Shown: in pieces, positions 24,214 through 36,011 of the stretch
Position numbering within the stretch: position 1 is the first letter of the stretch
Layout of the letters: each line of letters starts with the position of its first letter
NCBI GenBank assembly: GCA_013176395.1
Contig: JABMLP010000002.1
Span: forward strand, 868,001 to 932,000
Direction of reading: 5' to 3'
Length of the DNA stretch: 64,000 nucleotides
DNA from: Venturia oleaginea
Taxonomy: Eukaryota > Ascomycota > Dothideomycetes > Venturiales > Venturiaceae
The notes under the pieces: model-generated
Databases searched by the model: none
Told to the model about the DNA's origin: nothing
Seen by the model: the letters and a program-made list of their open reading frames with translations, nothing else
Made by a program: the position numbers and the translations under genes

Positions 24214-25514
24214 GGACGCGGCTGTGTGTGGTCGGCCGTGAGGGGTTCCCTCTACAGATAAGGTAGGTAGAGCAGTAGAACAACAGAGACTCGTTCACTG
24301 CTGCTACCTTGGTAAACAAGAACAAGAACAAGAACTCATGGCAACGGAGACGATGGGGCTGTAACAGGAGGCAAGAATGGCATGAAGATAATTAGGAGAC
24401 AGAGAACTACCTCCTAGTTCGCCACTGCACGCATTTCTTTTTCGGGAAACTTCCAGAACCGAGAACCCAGAACCAAAGTTTAGGATACAAGTACAGCAAC
24501 AAACCATGAATCCCCGCACCCATAGAGTACATATTAACTGTGGTGCTCATCTCATATCGACTGCCCTTGACGTTTCATGTGATGGTGCCAGCAACTGTGA
24601 ACATATTTGTTACCTAGATGGCCCAAAGGCCATTGTGTTACCACCATCGCCCGAACAACCTCAGAAACGAACATGCCTAGACATTCTCATATGGCATCAC
24701 AACCCCATCAAGTGAGGACGGCGCAAGGCTAGTATCCACAGCAGAAGGGCTCAGGCGACGGGAGTAATAGACGTGGATGAATGGATAGATGTATTGACAA
24801 GTTGCAAGAGACACCCATTGAGACACATTGGAATCTTGGATGCTTATAGGTCCATCGGTCCGTGCGGAGGGCGACGCCGGCTCCGCGCAACTAGCTTCGA
24901 AATACGTTGTTCACTCGTCCCTCCTGGGAGATTGAATCGTTTCTGCTTCCATTTTGTCTTCAATTTTGCAGAGAACAGGCAGCATTTCATCAATTCAAGA
25001 TGCCACCTATTCTACGCTGCCACATGATCCAGACTAGAAATGCTTGCTATAATCCATCTTTCGCGCCCTCTTTCGGGACCCTCTCCGCAACAGAAGAACC
25101 TCAATCAGCGCCGTTGCGCCCGCAAGACGCACTGCTATGACCGGTAGAGACTAAAACTTTGCTGAGGATTGGGTGAAACCATCTGACTGATTGAAAGAGA
25201 GACGCAGAGAACCGCTGATGCCGCGCCGACCGAAGCCCTCAATAGAGACCTGATCGCTACAACCGGAAGGACTCAGGGACTGGGACTGGATCAAGAGGAA
25301 GCAGAACGAGTCTTGGAGGGCAGGTCGAGCAGTAACGACCGGATACAAAAATTCCGGCAAAGCCGCAGAGGACCGCCTATATAATCCCAACCAAGAGTTC
25401 GACCGTAATTAAGGTCCGATCGCCACGCTTTATCGTTGCGGACATTCAAGCAACAACAAGATATAACAGGATTTCACCGTAAACTAACTTTTGAAAGGAA
25501 GGCTTTGATAGACA
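24214..25514. other. Promoter of sskB and unassigned sequence
   Basis: The first few hundred bases are the 5' flank of sskB. Near 25190-25384 the plus strand has a 60-odd-codon frame without a Met start (ETQRTADAAPTEALNRDL) that looks coding-like and may belong with the broken fragments downstream. Nothing else is supportable. Confidence 0.3.
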
Positions 25515-26068
25515 ATGGGCGATTGTAAGATTTCTAGCTTCCCAACCAGAACTAAGAGGATTGGCACCACTCGGGACGCCGAGTTCATGGAGAGATTCTT
25601 CGCATCACACGAGAACGACGATTCCACACTATGACAAAGGAGCACGGAAACTTCTTGTCATAATGTTGAATCAAACTGTGCAGAGCAATCTTTCCATTTC
25701 TTTAACCTTAGGGCAAGAAGTTCATGTTGTTAACATGGGTTTCCTGATGTTGATGTCCTTGCATTCGAGATCAGCGTCAGAAATATCCTAGCAATTTTGT
25801 ACTTGCTGTAGTAGAATTGCTTGGGATGATTGGCATTGATCTTAACCTAGAGACGACCACTCCTGTCTAGCCTCTCTCTGGGGCAGAAAAAACTGATGAT
25901 CTCGATTCAAAGACAGAAGAGAGAGAAGTAGGACATACTTCTGAGGATCTGTTACTTCTCTTACAAAACACTGTTGACGTGTTGGTGTTGGCATGCGTAT
26001 CAATGCGACGTGCTCTCATTCGTCTTCGGCATCATCTGCAGCAAACTACTACTGTCAGAATGAGTTGA
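25515..26068 (+). pseudogene. Fragmented coding sequence with stops and frame changes
   Basis: An ATG at 25515 opens a 39-codon frame with natural-looking composition (RDAEFMERFFASHENDDSTL), ending at a TGA at 25634. Further fragments follow in other frames: GFPDVDVLAFEISVRNILAI around 25737-25800, and a frame interrupted by TAG at 25868-25870 that then runs 65 codons to 26068 (TSEDLLLLLQNTVDVLVLAC). The last piece could be a Leu-rich helix. The pattern suggests a gene broken by frameshifts and nonsense changes; a gene of many tiny exons is the alternative. The family is not recognised. Confidence 0.3.
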
Positions 26069-26237
26069 AGCGACACTTTGAAAGACACTATCGATACGTA
26101 CCGTCGCTGTCGTTAGGGGTGTGCGATTACCAATTCGGCGGCATAATGTTCCACATGAAGAGGTGAGCAATGGAAATTATGATCAATTTTTACCTCCACC
26201 TTGATCACAGCTATAGGCTGCATATCAAATACTCCTC

Positions 26238-27024
26238 CTATAACCATGATGGGGGCGCTGGAAGAGGATATCCTCCTTGGAATGAGAACTCAGCCTCCTC
26301 ACGTTCTTCTCCTGAAACAACTTCTGATGACCAGTTCGATTGCGCCGTTGCTGTTGGTGATGGCGCCGCGCCATCGCCAAGGAAGGAAGGTTGGCTGTAT
26401 TGGGGGCCTTGAAATGCAGTGACTCCATTGTATCCAAGAGCGGCCGTGATCATTGGGTATCCGTTTGGAGGCAATGTTACTGTTGTAGCTTCTCCAGGAC
26501 TGATGTGGGAACCAAACATATAGGCTATATGGTGGGTTTGCTCGAAGTTGTTGTTCACCAGTTGAACTCGGACCAGCTCCACGGTGGCTGGGTCCGCGCA
26601 CATCTTACGGACGATTGTCTTCAGGTCTCCAATTTCGCGCTCGTGAGCATCGATTGTCTCTTTAAGGGATGCAGTGCGCCTCTGGTCACCGGCGGAGTCG
26701 TAGTGGCAATTGGGTTCGGTACATTTCGTGTTGCATGCTAAGCAGATTGGACGTCGACCATCACACTTTGCTAATTAGAGCATGATCAAAAAGACTGAGA
26801 TTTTGGCTCACCTTGCTTTTGCGCTTCTGGCAAGGCTGGCAAGCCACGGCAGTCACCTTTGCACGTTTGAGGGACTTGCCGGATGCTTTCGATCGCACTC
26901 CAACTGTTCGGTTGACGCCGTCGGGGCTGTTCCCTTGCGTGAGTCCATCGGTCGTTGTGCATGGGCTGGGAGCAGGTAACAATGGGCGCTGACCTCCGAG
27001 AGGCGCTTGGTTATGATTTGCCAT
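26238..27024 (-). CDS. Small Zn2Cys6 transcription factor-like protein
   Basis: Two exons (27024-26812 and 26765-26238) with a 46-bp phase-0 intron give 246 residues. The intron falls inside the zinc cluster, after ACQPCQKRKSK. The next exon begins CDGRRPICLACNTKC. The six ligands are Cys62, 65, 72, 79, 82 and 91. A short linker and a helical dimerisation-type segment follow (SLKETIDAHEREIGDLKTIV). The rest is about 125 residues, ending in a Phe/Pro/Gly-rich tail. There is no fungal-specific middle homology domain, so the protein is much shorter than typical C6 regulators. It probably binds DNA in the nucleus; targets are unknown. A translation stopping inside the retained intron would cut the zinc cluster in half, so splicing is essential for function. 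Confidence 0.85.
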
Positions 27025-30000
27025 TAGGAAGCGGTGATCGAGTGTCGGGAGGGCGTCGTAGTATGGGTGTGCAGTGGTACGTATAGTTATTCTTTGCTTG
27101 AATGCGTGAGGGCCGGTCTGGCAAGAAAATTGGAATTTCTAGGGTTCTGAGAGAAGGTCTGAGTTGTCAGTGCTGTGTGCTTGGACTGGGATACTGGATA
27201 GAGCTGTGAGAAAGGTAGTCGATGAGCCAAGCTGCAATGGCACAATGCTACTCTCTATCCTTATCCTTTCGATATCGTACTAGGGCGGAAGTTGGGCATC
27301 ACAAACCTTATGCTGCAGCAAGAGCGAAAGCTAGAGCGAAATTGGGACCGTACGACCTGGATGGACGTACTGATGGCATCTTACCAGGTGGACAGGTATT
27401 TACTACTTCAGTTGATGAACGTGTTTCCAGTTTGGACTTCTGTTTCTTCTGTTCGCTGGGAATTGGACGCGACTGGGCTGCTTTGCTGGATACCTAAAGT
27501 TGGCAAAGTTCGCCTCCTCGTCCAGCAGTAGATGCAGGGAACTTGGGGCTTTGGCATGAGACTGTCTTTCCCCAATCTTTCTTATTATGTGGGCCGACAG
27601 TATTTCTCTTACCTGGGGCCGAGGCCGGTATGTATCAAATTGGGAATCTCAGGACGAGAATCATGGAGAACCTTTGAGAAAGCCTTCCCCTAAACACCTG
27701 CGGGGCCATATCCGTATATTCGATTGGATCCCCTCGTAGGTAGCCGCATGTCATTTGGATGGGCACAAAATTGACATAACCTTGATTGACCATAGACAGC
27801 ATTGGTAATGTTTTGTATGCTACGGAGTATATTCCGGAATATCAAGCTTGGACTATTCCATGTTATTTAAACGATCACTGGGCTAAAGTCTTGTTCTAGC
27901 TGTCCTTGTGCCTCTCTGGGAGTCGTCTGGCACTCCGACCCTGATTTCGCCTTTTGACGACGATCGAGCGTGAACGAGTTCGGTTGTGGATCATCAGCAT
28001 TCTTACAACACCAAACAAGCAGGGCGTTGATCGGAATATCAAACCTAGCAATCGACGATGGGCATCGCGGATGTGCGCATATGCTCCGTCATCAACGATC
28101 GATCGTGCTCTCTGAACTTCAGAACACCAGACCGCAATCGAGAATACTCCAGGTCACCCCTATGCGATGAACAGCCGTGTCTGGAGTCATGGCTATTGGA
28201 CTCAAAGACGCTCTTGAAATACTGAAAGCCGGCCAGAAGTTTATCGCCGGATGACGCCTTAAGACCGGTTACGATGTCTAACAAGAACAGCAAAACGACC
28301 AATATCAATTTTCAAAGCTGTTGATGCTTTGAGAGCTCATGAGCAGAAGGTCGTATCTCCTTTCCCTCGTCCCCGAGTCCTCGCCGTAACAGATCTCTCG
28401 CCACGACTATCTACATTCTTTCCTCGACATTGAACTGCTGCTCCGGACTATCGACTGGATAATTCGCATCTAGGAATCGTCAATACACGCTTTTGTCCTT
28501 CATCCTCTATCATCTCATAGACTCCATGCTACGCTCATGTTTCACTCAGTAATGCCTACACGAGTATCTTGCCGAATCTCTATTTCTAGAATTCCTGTTT
28601 CTAGTAGGACCCGGCCTTCGCAACCACATCAAGCCACGATACATACGTAAACGATCAAGTTACGAAGCCACGCCACTACAAGCGGGAGACATCGAGTTTG
28701 CGATTACAAGGGCGAAGTAGCTGGCTAGTATTGGCATTTTGTGGATGGCTGCGGCCTATTTCGCATGTTCTGGATGTGTGGGGAACCCTGATGAATTATA
28801 GGTGAGATGCCCTGAAGTCTTTCGTGTTGATAAATCAGTTCTACGTTCTAATTTGGACATTCATAAAGTTAGGATGAAGAGCAGGCTTGGAGATGGAAGG
28901 GGCCGAGGGGTTTTTACATCGTACAATCAAGGAATATATAGTTCGAGCAAAACAGCGGGTTGAGACTGCACAGCAAACTTTTGATATGTAGAAGCGGCGG
29001 GCGCTCGTTGCCTTATCATAAGGAACTCTATACTGAGATACTTTGAACAGCTTCCCCAACAAAGTCAAGAGCCAAATCATTATCACCCCTTCTGGCGTAT
29101 CGACCAAGTAAATATTTTCTCGTCTCTCATCCTGCGCTTGCAACTCTGTGACGCATCTGTAAGTACTCGAGATAATGTTCTTCTTACTTCAAGGAGCTGT
29201 CCTTGTGCTAATTAACATCAAAGAGCCGGCCTTCTGTCGTGTAATACATCGACTTGGTGTACAAACGATGGTTCGAAAAAGACAATGAGATGGATTGGGG
29301 GAGGTGAGGGCGAAACTGAGATGGTTAGACTGCGGCTTTCTCCATGCTCTTCATGTTCTTCAGCTTCAGCCTCAACCACACCTAACCTGATGTATTGGCG
29401 TATGCTCCCTAAAGCATGTCGTCCTTGCAGAAATTTCAGGTATTCACGTTTTCAGTAGATCCAAATATACTGCTCTGCCTCCAGTCCACGCTTTGTTTGA
29501 GTCTTCATTGTTGAGTTCGACCACGAAGACTTCCCCGCAATTTTCTCTCCGTCTCTTCAACCACATATGCATCAATCAGCCAATACTTCGATTACAGCTT
29601 CAGATCAAAGCAAGAAGCAATTTCAACTAACCATCAAGTCTTTGCTTGTCATTGCTGCTTTTGGCATCGGTGTTGCAAGCCCAAGCACAATACGGCTCAA
29701 ACTATGAGAATCTTGATTAGTGTAGAAAGTACTGTACGGGTCACGGTACTTGTATTGATGACGTGAGTCTGCCGGCTGTGGCTGTCACATGTTCAATCGA
29801 GGCTTGTACTGGCAACCATACTTTCTGAGCTAGCCAAACGCTTTATATGTGCTGAGATGACAAGTCGTAGGACCGCAAGATACGTGACAGCCAGGTCTTG
29901 GTGTTCGATGGAGACTTCGATGACTCGAAATTTGTGTATGGGTGCTGGTGAATTTGACCATTGCTGGCTCGAGTTGGTACTGTGGTCGACGTGATGATTT

Positions 30001-31391
30001 ATGGGAATGTTTGAGGGCAATTCGAGTGGTTGCTGGATCTTACTGTGAAAGATGATGCGAGCTGAATGAGTCTATAACAGCTGTTGTCATAACTATTGAG
30101 CGATTCTCAGACTTGCTCAATGCCCAAAAGAGTGCTGGACCAAGACGGTGGCCAGCTGGTGGCGGGGGGGAGATGGATGACGGTGCAATTTTGCACCATT
30201 AGTTAAAGGGAACACTCTCGCTTGTGGTGATCCCCCAACCTGTTTTCCATCATTGCGATGAATAACTTGAATGCCTAAGTGCCTCAGCAGACTCTGTGAC
30301 CTTTGTCATCGTTTTGGAGTCTGCACGCTGGTCGAGAAACGTTGCTCGCGTTCGCACAATGCGGCAGAACTCCTGAGGTCACCCTTCGTCATCACACAGT
30401 CGCAAATTGTCTTGGGAGATTGAAAGAATCCTGTCGAGGATTTTTCATCTATCGCACGTTGCGATACGTGTAACCTGATGGATGTTTTCAGGGTTCCTGG
30501 CATTTCTGATGTTATGCATTTCTATATAAACAATGCTGGGGAATTAAGGCCTTCGGCTGTAATGGTCGTAAAGCGAGAAGACCTCTACATCTGCTAGCGT
30601 CTGTCTCCGCCTTTGTCCGGTTGCGATGTGCCAAGTTCGAACCTGATGGCGGTACTCCACTCGTGTAGGTAACTCACGATCGCTGGCGGTACCTTGAGAA
30701 TGAGAGATAATCTTGAGTCAAGCAATTGGGCAGAGAAGTTTCTCCATCGGGTGGCGGTACTTGAATACACTTGCTCCGAAGAGAGACAGGCAGAGCGGCT
30801 TGAGTATCAACTCATTTTTTCGCCCTTTATGTTTACCACATCCACCACAATAACACCTTTTTGAGCCATGCGCGCCTTCGAACTATCTTATTTTTGCCTA
30901 TTTCCAGCCATTTGATCCATCGCCCAGACGAAATTTCTTTCGAGCGCGTTCTCCAGGCAGGATCTTTTTATTGCCGCAAACCACTGCAACGCATCTTCAC
31001 CAACAGTCGACTACCTCCAAACAGTTTCTCGCCGCCCTCCAGCGCAGCAAGCTGATAAGATGGAGAACAATCCCAGATCCCCATCACTTAGCGGGCGAAG
31101 ATAGGTGGCCCACTGTTATCCTGGTGGGAGGTCGCGCATACCTACTAGTGTCTGGCGGCGGGCTCCGATGGCATCTTCAGTGGCTCCCACCGACGATGAT
31201 CTAGCTAAAAACATTTCCTCTTGCCCCCACTAATTGTAGACAGAGGATATATAGGAGGCGTATCTCACTCAGATCCATCATCAAACGAAAGACACAGCTT
31301 GCCATCACCACCACCGGATCTCAAAACCCAGCATCAGCTGCGCACTCCATCAACAATTTCATCATCTCATCAAATCAACTAACATCATACA
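27025..31391. other. Gene-poor tract upstream of xanA
   Basis: About 4.4 kb without a confident gene. A candidate broken secreted mini-protein is listed separately at 29637-29762. A 22-codon coding-like piece (MAIGLKDALEILKAGQKFIA) starts near 28192. The last 150-200 bp are the presumed promoter and 5' UTR of xanA. I see no tRNA, transposon or long repeat. Confidence 0.35.
29637..29762 (+). pseudogene. Possible broken small secreted cysteine-rich protein
   Basis: One frame encodes a textbook hydrophobic signal-peptide core (LSLLLLASVLQAQAQ), then YGSNYENLD. A TAG at 29718-29720 follows, and then, still in frame, a cysteine-rich stretch (CRKYCTGHGTCIDD) ending at a GTGAGT donor-like site. The stop may be a disabling mutation. 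Alternatively a 51-nt intron (GTGTTG...ATTAG, a multiple of three) removes it. No start codon in this frame was found, so an upstream exon would be needed. Low confidence; the two halves could be coincidental. Confidence 0.25.
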
Positions 31392-32648
31392 ATGGCCGTC
31401 AAAGAAGTCTTTGTTGAACGAATCGCCGTTCCCGAGGGTTCGGGAGTAAACTTCGGCGCCTCAATTTCTGGTTTCGACGTTGAGAACCTCACTGGTATGC
31501 TTGCCTTCGTCCCATCCTGCATTCGTGATATAAGATAAACCTCAATAAGGGAGAATACCCGTTTCAATCGGTAACCTCCTGGTAAGTTCTCTAGTTGTTC
31601 TCCTTTCCAAACAGAAATTGACTGTACCCCAGATGCCGACTTTGAAACCATCAAGAACGCACTCTACAACCAGCAAGTTGTCGTTTTCAAGAACCAAAGC
31701 CATGTCTCACCAAAGGCTCAATTCGAGTTGACGCAGCGCTTTGATCCTGACGCGACCAGCTATGGACACGGCAAGACTCTCGATGCTAAGCGATCCATCC
31801 TGCATCCAGACCTGAAAACCATCCCACACCAACCTCAAGTCCAAGTAATTGGTAACGGCCTGGTACCTTCTTACGAAGGTCTCGAGAACATCAAGCTCAA
31901 GCACCCACATCACAAGACCTTCCACAAGACTGTCGTCCCAGAGTCTGAGGATCTCGATTTCACGCGCTTCTACCGCTGGCACATCGACGCTGCCCTGTAC
32001 GGTCTAGCACCACCAGTTGTCACCACTCTCCTCGCTGTCAAAGTACCAGCCGGCCGCCGTCAAGTCTGCCGCTACGACGATGGAACTGGTGAAGAGCTTG
32101 ATGTGCCACTCGGAACCACGGCATTTGTTTCTGGATACACCATGTACGATGTTCTCAGCCCCGTAGATCAAGAATTCGTCCGCACGACCAAGGTTGAATA
32201 TGCGCCTCACCCTTATGTCTGGATGAGTGGCGCCAAGTCTCGCTCTGATGGACTTGGTATTGAGTCTGACGGTCTCGAAATTCCATTGGACCAACTTCCA
32301 CCAATTGAGCAGGAGAAGATTCAAGTCCTACCTATGGCGTGGAAGAACCCAGTCACTGGCAAGCTCTCCATTCAGATTCACCCTTCTGCTGTCCGCAAGT
32401 TGCATCTCGCGGACGGCACCGTTATTGATGACCTTAAGACTGTCCGAGAAATGGTTCACAAGATTCAGCGGCCAGGCATTTCACCCAAGTATGTCTATGC
32501 CCAGGACTGGGAGGAGGGTGACCTCGTCCTCTTCCACAACCGTGGTGTCCTTCACTCTGTTGTTGGCGCTTTTGCCGAAGACGAAGTCAGACTGTTTAGA
32601 CAGTGCAACGTCGCTGCCAGCCATTTCCCTGTCGGGCCTGATGCTTAG
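31392..32648 (+). CDS. xanA: Xanthine dioxygenase, Fe(II)/2-oxoglutarate-dependent (XanA)
   Basis: Exons 31392-31494 and 31633-32648, with a 138-bp intron (GTATGC...CCCAG), give 372 residues. XanA belongs to the TauD/TfdA superfamily and converts xanthine to uric acid using Fe(II), O2 and 2-oxoglutarate. It is a cytosolic fungal alternative or addition to molybdenum xanthine dehydrogenase in purine use as nitrogen source. The protein matches the family almost end to end: SYGHGKTLDAKRSILHPDLK, WHIDAALYG with the HxD metal pair (His151, Asp153), WEEGDLVLFHNRGVLH with the distal His342, and an Arg in EVRLFRQC expected to bind 2-oxoglutarate. The start MAVKEVFVER is followed by VPEGSGVNFGA, the expected N-terminus. 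No other purine gene is adjacent. Confidence 0.96.
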
Positions 32649-33531
32649 ATAAGGAGGGAGGTATAGAAGAATAGGATTTAGAGAAGACTCATGAGGCGTA
32701 GTTCTGGGTTTCATTATTATCTTAGATAGCCAGCAACTCCACCTTTTTGTTATACTTGATCTTCCCCTTCTCTCCAAGTAAGTACCTCGTATCATGCTCC
32801 TGTATCTTTCCCGGCCGAGAAACGAGTCAGACTACTGGACAATAAAACCACCAGCAAGATTTTATGCGTTGCGCAGTGCGCACGTATGAGCATGACGTCA
32901 TCATGCTTTTCAGGCGAGTGTATCATGAAGGTATCTTCAGAACAGGCGTACCGGGTCTGCTCTGCTGTGAAGATTTCTTCCACTCTTCAACTCTATCTAG
33001 GAGTAAGTACCACGGATTACTTGTCTTTCAAATACCCACCATCTCGGACCCCGAATTCACGTGTCAACGCCACAGTCCTAAATGCGCATGTGGGGGGCTG
33101 TTTCGTTTCGACTTTCGAATCAACCCGAGCCGAAAAGCCGAAGGGATACTTTTTTTGTAGCATTCGAGATCACGTTTTGACCTGTTTGACTTGTCTTGTC
33201 ATGGTTACATTATGGATATCCAAGCTTTTGATGGGAAGCGTACTACCTCCTAGCGTTGAGTGCGAAGGTACTTCTCGAAGTTGGTCACAATGGTAATGAG
33301 AAAATGGAGGTAAGAATGGTGACTGCGTAATTTCAGAGTCTCAAAAGCCATCTACAAGAAAGTGAGCGGGCGTAAACATCTCCACTAAACGAAGTTACTG
33401 AAAATCCCCCACAAAGACACAAACATCGTGAGACAAAGCGCAATCAAAGATCCATCGATCCAATCGTTATGAACAAGAAATAAAGGAAATTCGTGACGTC
33501 GTGAACTTATCCAGCACTATCTAGACCCTTT
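32649..33531. other. Convergent 3' flanks of xanA and the LPMO gene
   Basis: About 880 bp between convergent stops. A plus-strand frame at 32886-33296 (136 codons) has no recognisable features and mixed composition; I do not call it. Otherwise nothing. Confidence 0.35.
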
Positions 33532-34749
33532 CTAAACAGAGGAGCGAACCTTCCTAGCACGACGACCAATGACTTTACCATCAGTGCACTTGGTACCCTC
33601 GGAAACAGCCATGAACTGGACCTTCCCGAAGTTGCAAATACCGAATTTTGTTCCATCAGGTGAGCAAACAACAACGCCATCGGTGGCGCAAGCCTTACCA
33701 GCGGCAGGAGCGGGGATAGGCGAGGCACCCGAGGGAGCAGCGGCAGGTGGTGGTGGAGTCTTTCCGATGAAACCGCCTGATGGATCCGCAGACGAAGCTG
33801 AAGAGGTAGCGGTAGCTGGCTTTGGCGCCTCGACAGTTGGTGAAGCGGTGGTCATGAGGGTCGTGGCGACAGCTGAGGTCGCAGATGGGACTTTTATGGA
33901 AGAGGGGGCTTTGCCTGTACCAGAACCGTTGGGGTGGTATTGACCATCGTCGAAGCCGCCAGGATTTCCAGCACCTGTATTTCCAGCGCCAGAATTGCCA
34001 GAAGCTGGAGAACCACCGGAAGAACCACCACCTGGTGCGACAGAGCCGCCCCCAGTCGAAGTACCAGGTGCGATGGTTGAATTGGAACCGCCAGTAGCGC
34101 AGCTGCCGGTGGGTGGCTTAGGCGTGAAGCCAGGCCCAGTCAAGACGTACTTGCCAGGATTGGGGAATTGGACATCGCCAGTTTCAGTGGTCTTACAGTC
34201 ATTCACAGAGTTGATGTTGTAGATGGCCATATCCGGAAGCGAAGAGAAATCCGCCTCCGTGCCCTTGCCGCCAGAAATAGCCATGGTGGCACAGTTCATA
34301 TACATCTCTCGATTCCCGACTTTGTTGAACCAGGTCCAACCCATGGTGTAAGAACCACTGGGTACTTCAGATGGAATGGGTACCGAGTAGGTGTTCTCGG
34401 TACCGGAGATGCCGGGGCATCCACCCATGATTGAGTAGATGACTTTGAACTTTGAGGTTGGGGCCAAGGAGGAGAAATCGTCTTTGGAGAGGACAATTTG
34501 GCAGGAGCCGCCATTATGGTCTGCGGAGCCTTTGAAGCTGATTGGTATTGGTTGGCCGACGGTGGCGTTGGCGACGCCCTTGGCTGAGATACCAGTGTCG
34601 CCTTTCTTGCAAGGGAAGTCGGAGCCGCTAGCACTTAGAGGAGCCGTGTCGTATAGCTCGTTGTATGGTAGTGGCGATTGCAAGGTAATGTGGGCCTGAG
34701 CTGAGCTGAAGAGGAGAGCGGCAGCACTGAAGATTGTGGTTGACTTCAT
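33532..34749 (-). CDS. Secreted AA11-type lytic polysaccharide monooxygenase-like protein
   Basis: Single exon, 405 residues. A signal peptide (residues 1-19, ending SSAQA) is followed directly by His20. This is the required N-terminal histidine that forms half of the copper histidine brace. The second His is probably His78 (GSADHNGGSCQI). Other family signatures are ASGSDFPCK, YSIMGGCP and YTMGWTWFNKVGNREMYMNC. The catalytic domain ends near residue 200. A Gly/Ser/Thr/Pro-rich linker of about 150 residues follows, and then a C-terminal Cys-containing module (CATDGVVVCSPDGTKFGICN) resembling the small C-terminal domain of other AA11-like proteins. AA11 enzymes oxidatively cleave chitin, so a role in wall remodelling or recycling of chitin is the likeliest. 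Activity cannot be proven from sequence. Confidence 0.82.
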   Translation of the reverse strand: MKSTTIFSAAALLFSSAQAHITLQSPLPYNELYDTAPLSASGSDFPCKKGDTGISAKGVANATVGQPIPISFKGSADHNGGSCQIVLSKDDFSSLAPTSKFKVIYSIMGGCPGISGTENTYSVPIPSEVPSGSYTMGWTWFNKVGNREMYMNCATMAISGGKGTEADFSSLPDMAIYNINSVNDCKTTETGDVQFPNPGKYVLTGPGFTPKPPTGSCATGGSNSTIAPGTSTGGGSVAPGGGSSGGSPASGNSGAGNTGAGNPGGFDDGQYHPNGSGTGKAPSSIKVPSATSAVATTLMTTASPTVEAPKPATATSSASSADPSGGFIGKTPPPPAAAPSGASPIPAPAAGKACATDGVVVCSPDGTKFGICNFGKVQFMAVSEGTKCTDGKVIGRRARKVRSSV

Positions 34750-36011
34750 TTTTGCTGTAGTTTCTGGAAATTATGTAGTGATTGTAAATGGCGTTTGTTC
34801 TAAGCTGTCGGAAATAGTTGGATAGTTGGATAGATGGGTAGTTAGAAGACTGGAAGTGATGATTGTATGATGTTTTGATTCGGCGTAGCAGGACTTGAAT
34901 TATATCCTAGTTGCAGATGTTGATCATCTGAACAAAAGTGGGTATTGTTATTGCTGGTGATGATGGTAGAAAGGTAGAATTGTTATGAATCAGTGTTATC
35001 TGAACACTCGTGGACCCCTGCGAAGAAGAAGCTATACAAAGTATTTTAAGAGAGCAATCAAGAAGTGTAATTGACAATGATGTCAGAAGAAAGTTGTCTG
35101 CAAGAATCGGAAATCAACCAGCAATTCAGGTGTTGAATGTACAAAGCAAAACAAAGTTACGTGAATGAGTTAAAGGAGCATTGTGACTTATCCAGGAGTC
35201 CCATTGTAACATTCACGCCATCTCCGTCCTGCAAATGACCATCTCTTGTTGAAGAGGCGAATGACACGCAGGCTGTGTTGATGAGTGAAGCATACGTGTA
35301 ACACAGGCACCCTCCATCTCAGCCGTTAGGGTAGCCACAGCAGCTGAAGGAAGTGACAAACGTGGCTGAGAAGAGTTTCGAAAGATGAAAGGGGTGGCTG
35401 AGAGTAATCGGACGTCCAGATATCGATACTTTCGCCATGGATGGTAGTGGCAACCATTACACGAGTAGTGACATTGGCACATCCAGCCAAAAATTTGTCA
35501 CTACCCTGGAGAGAAGAGTTGTTTCGAAAACGTCTGCGGTTCCTGGCTATAGAGTCCAAACGCCTCAAACACGACCACTAAAACGCTCAAATTAATATAT
35601 TCGTAACTGCGGTAAGATTGGCGGGCAACGATAGGTCGTTCGTGACGAGCTCAATCACTGAACCTAGTTCATATGAGGTCGGCCCGTCATCGGCAGAGCT
35701 AGCCGTCGAGGTTAGGTTTCGTTTCCTCAAGGGTATCAGGCGAATCCGGCTCTCCCGCCGCTGAATCCATGCGAACGCCTGATGATCACCAAAAACACCA
35801 AACCTGTTCCAAAGAGCCACCGGAGAATAATAACAATTAGAGTTAACAGTGATGAGGAAGCTTCGAAACATTCCTGGACCATCAGTCCTAGCATCCAAGA
35901 TCATTGGTGTACACAGCTGATTACATGTTAGTGAAAACATACCAGGTTTGAAACACGCTGGGGCTGCGATTCATCGTCCTTCGTCTTCCTATCGAATGTA
36001 GTTCATCTACT
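34750..36011. other. Promoter of the LPMO gene and unassigned sequence
   Basis: The first several hundred bases are the LPMO 5' flank. A 117-codon minus-strand frame at 35940-35587 (containing YSPVALWNRFGVFGDHQAFA) is mildly coding-like but has no upstream exon or domain that I can support. Confidence 0.35.

Noticed and set aside
27222..27531. Two overlapping plus-strand frames upstream of the small Zn2Cys6 gene
   Set aside because: Short, overlapping in different frames, without domains; they lie in the promoter region of the minus-strand gene.
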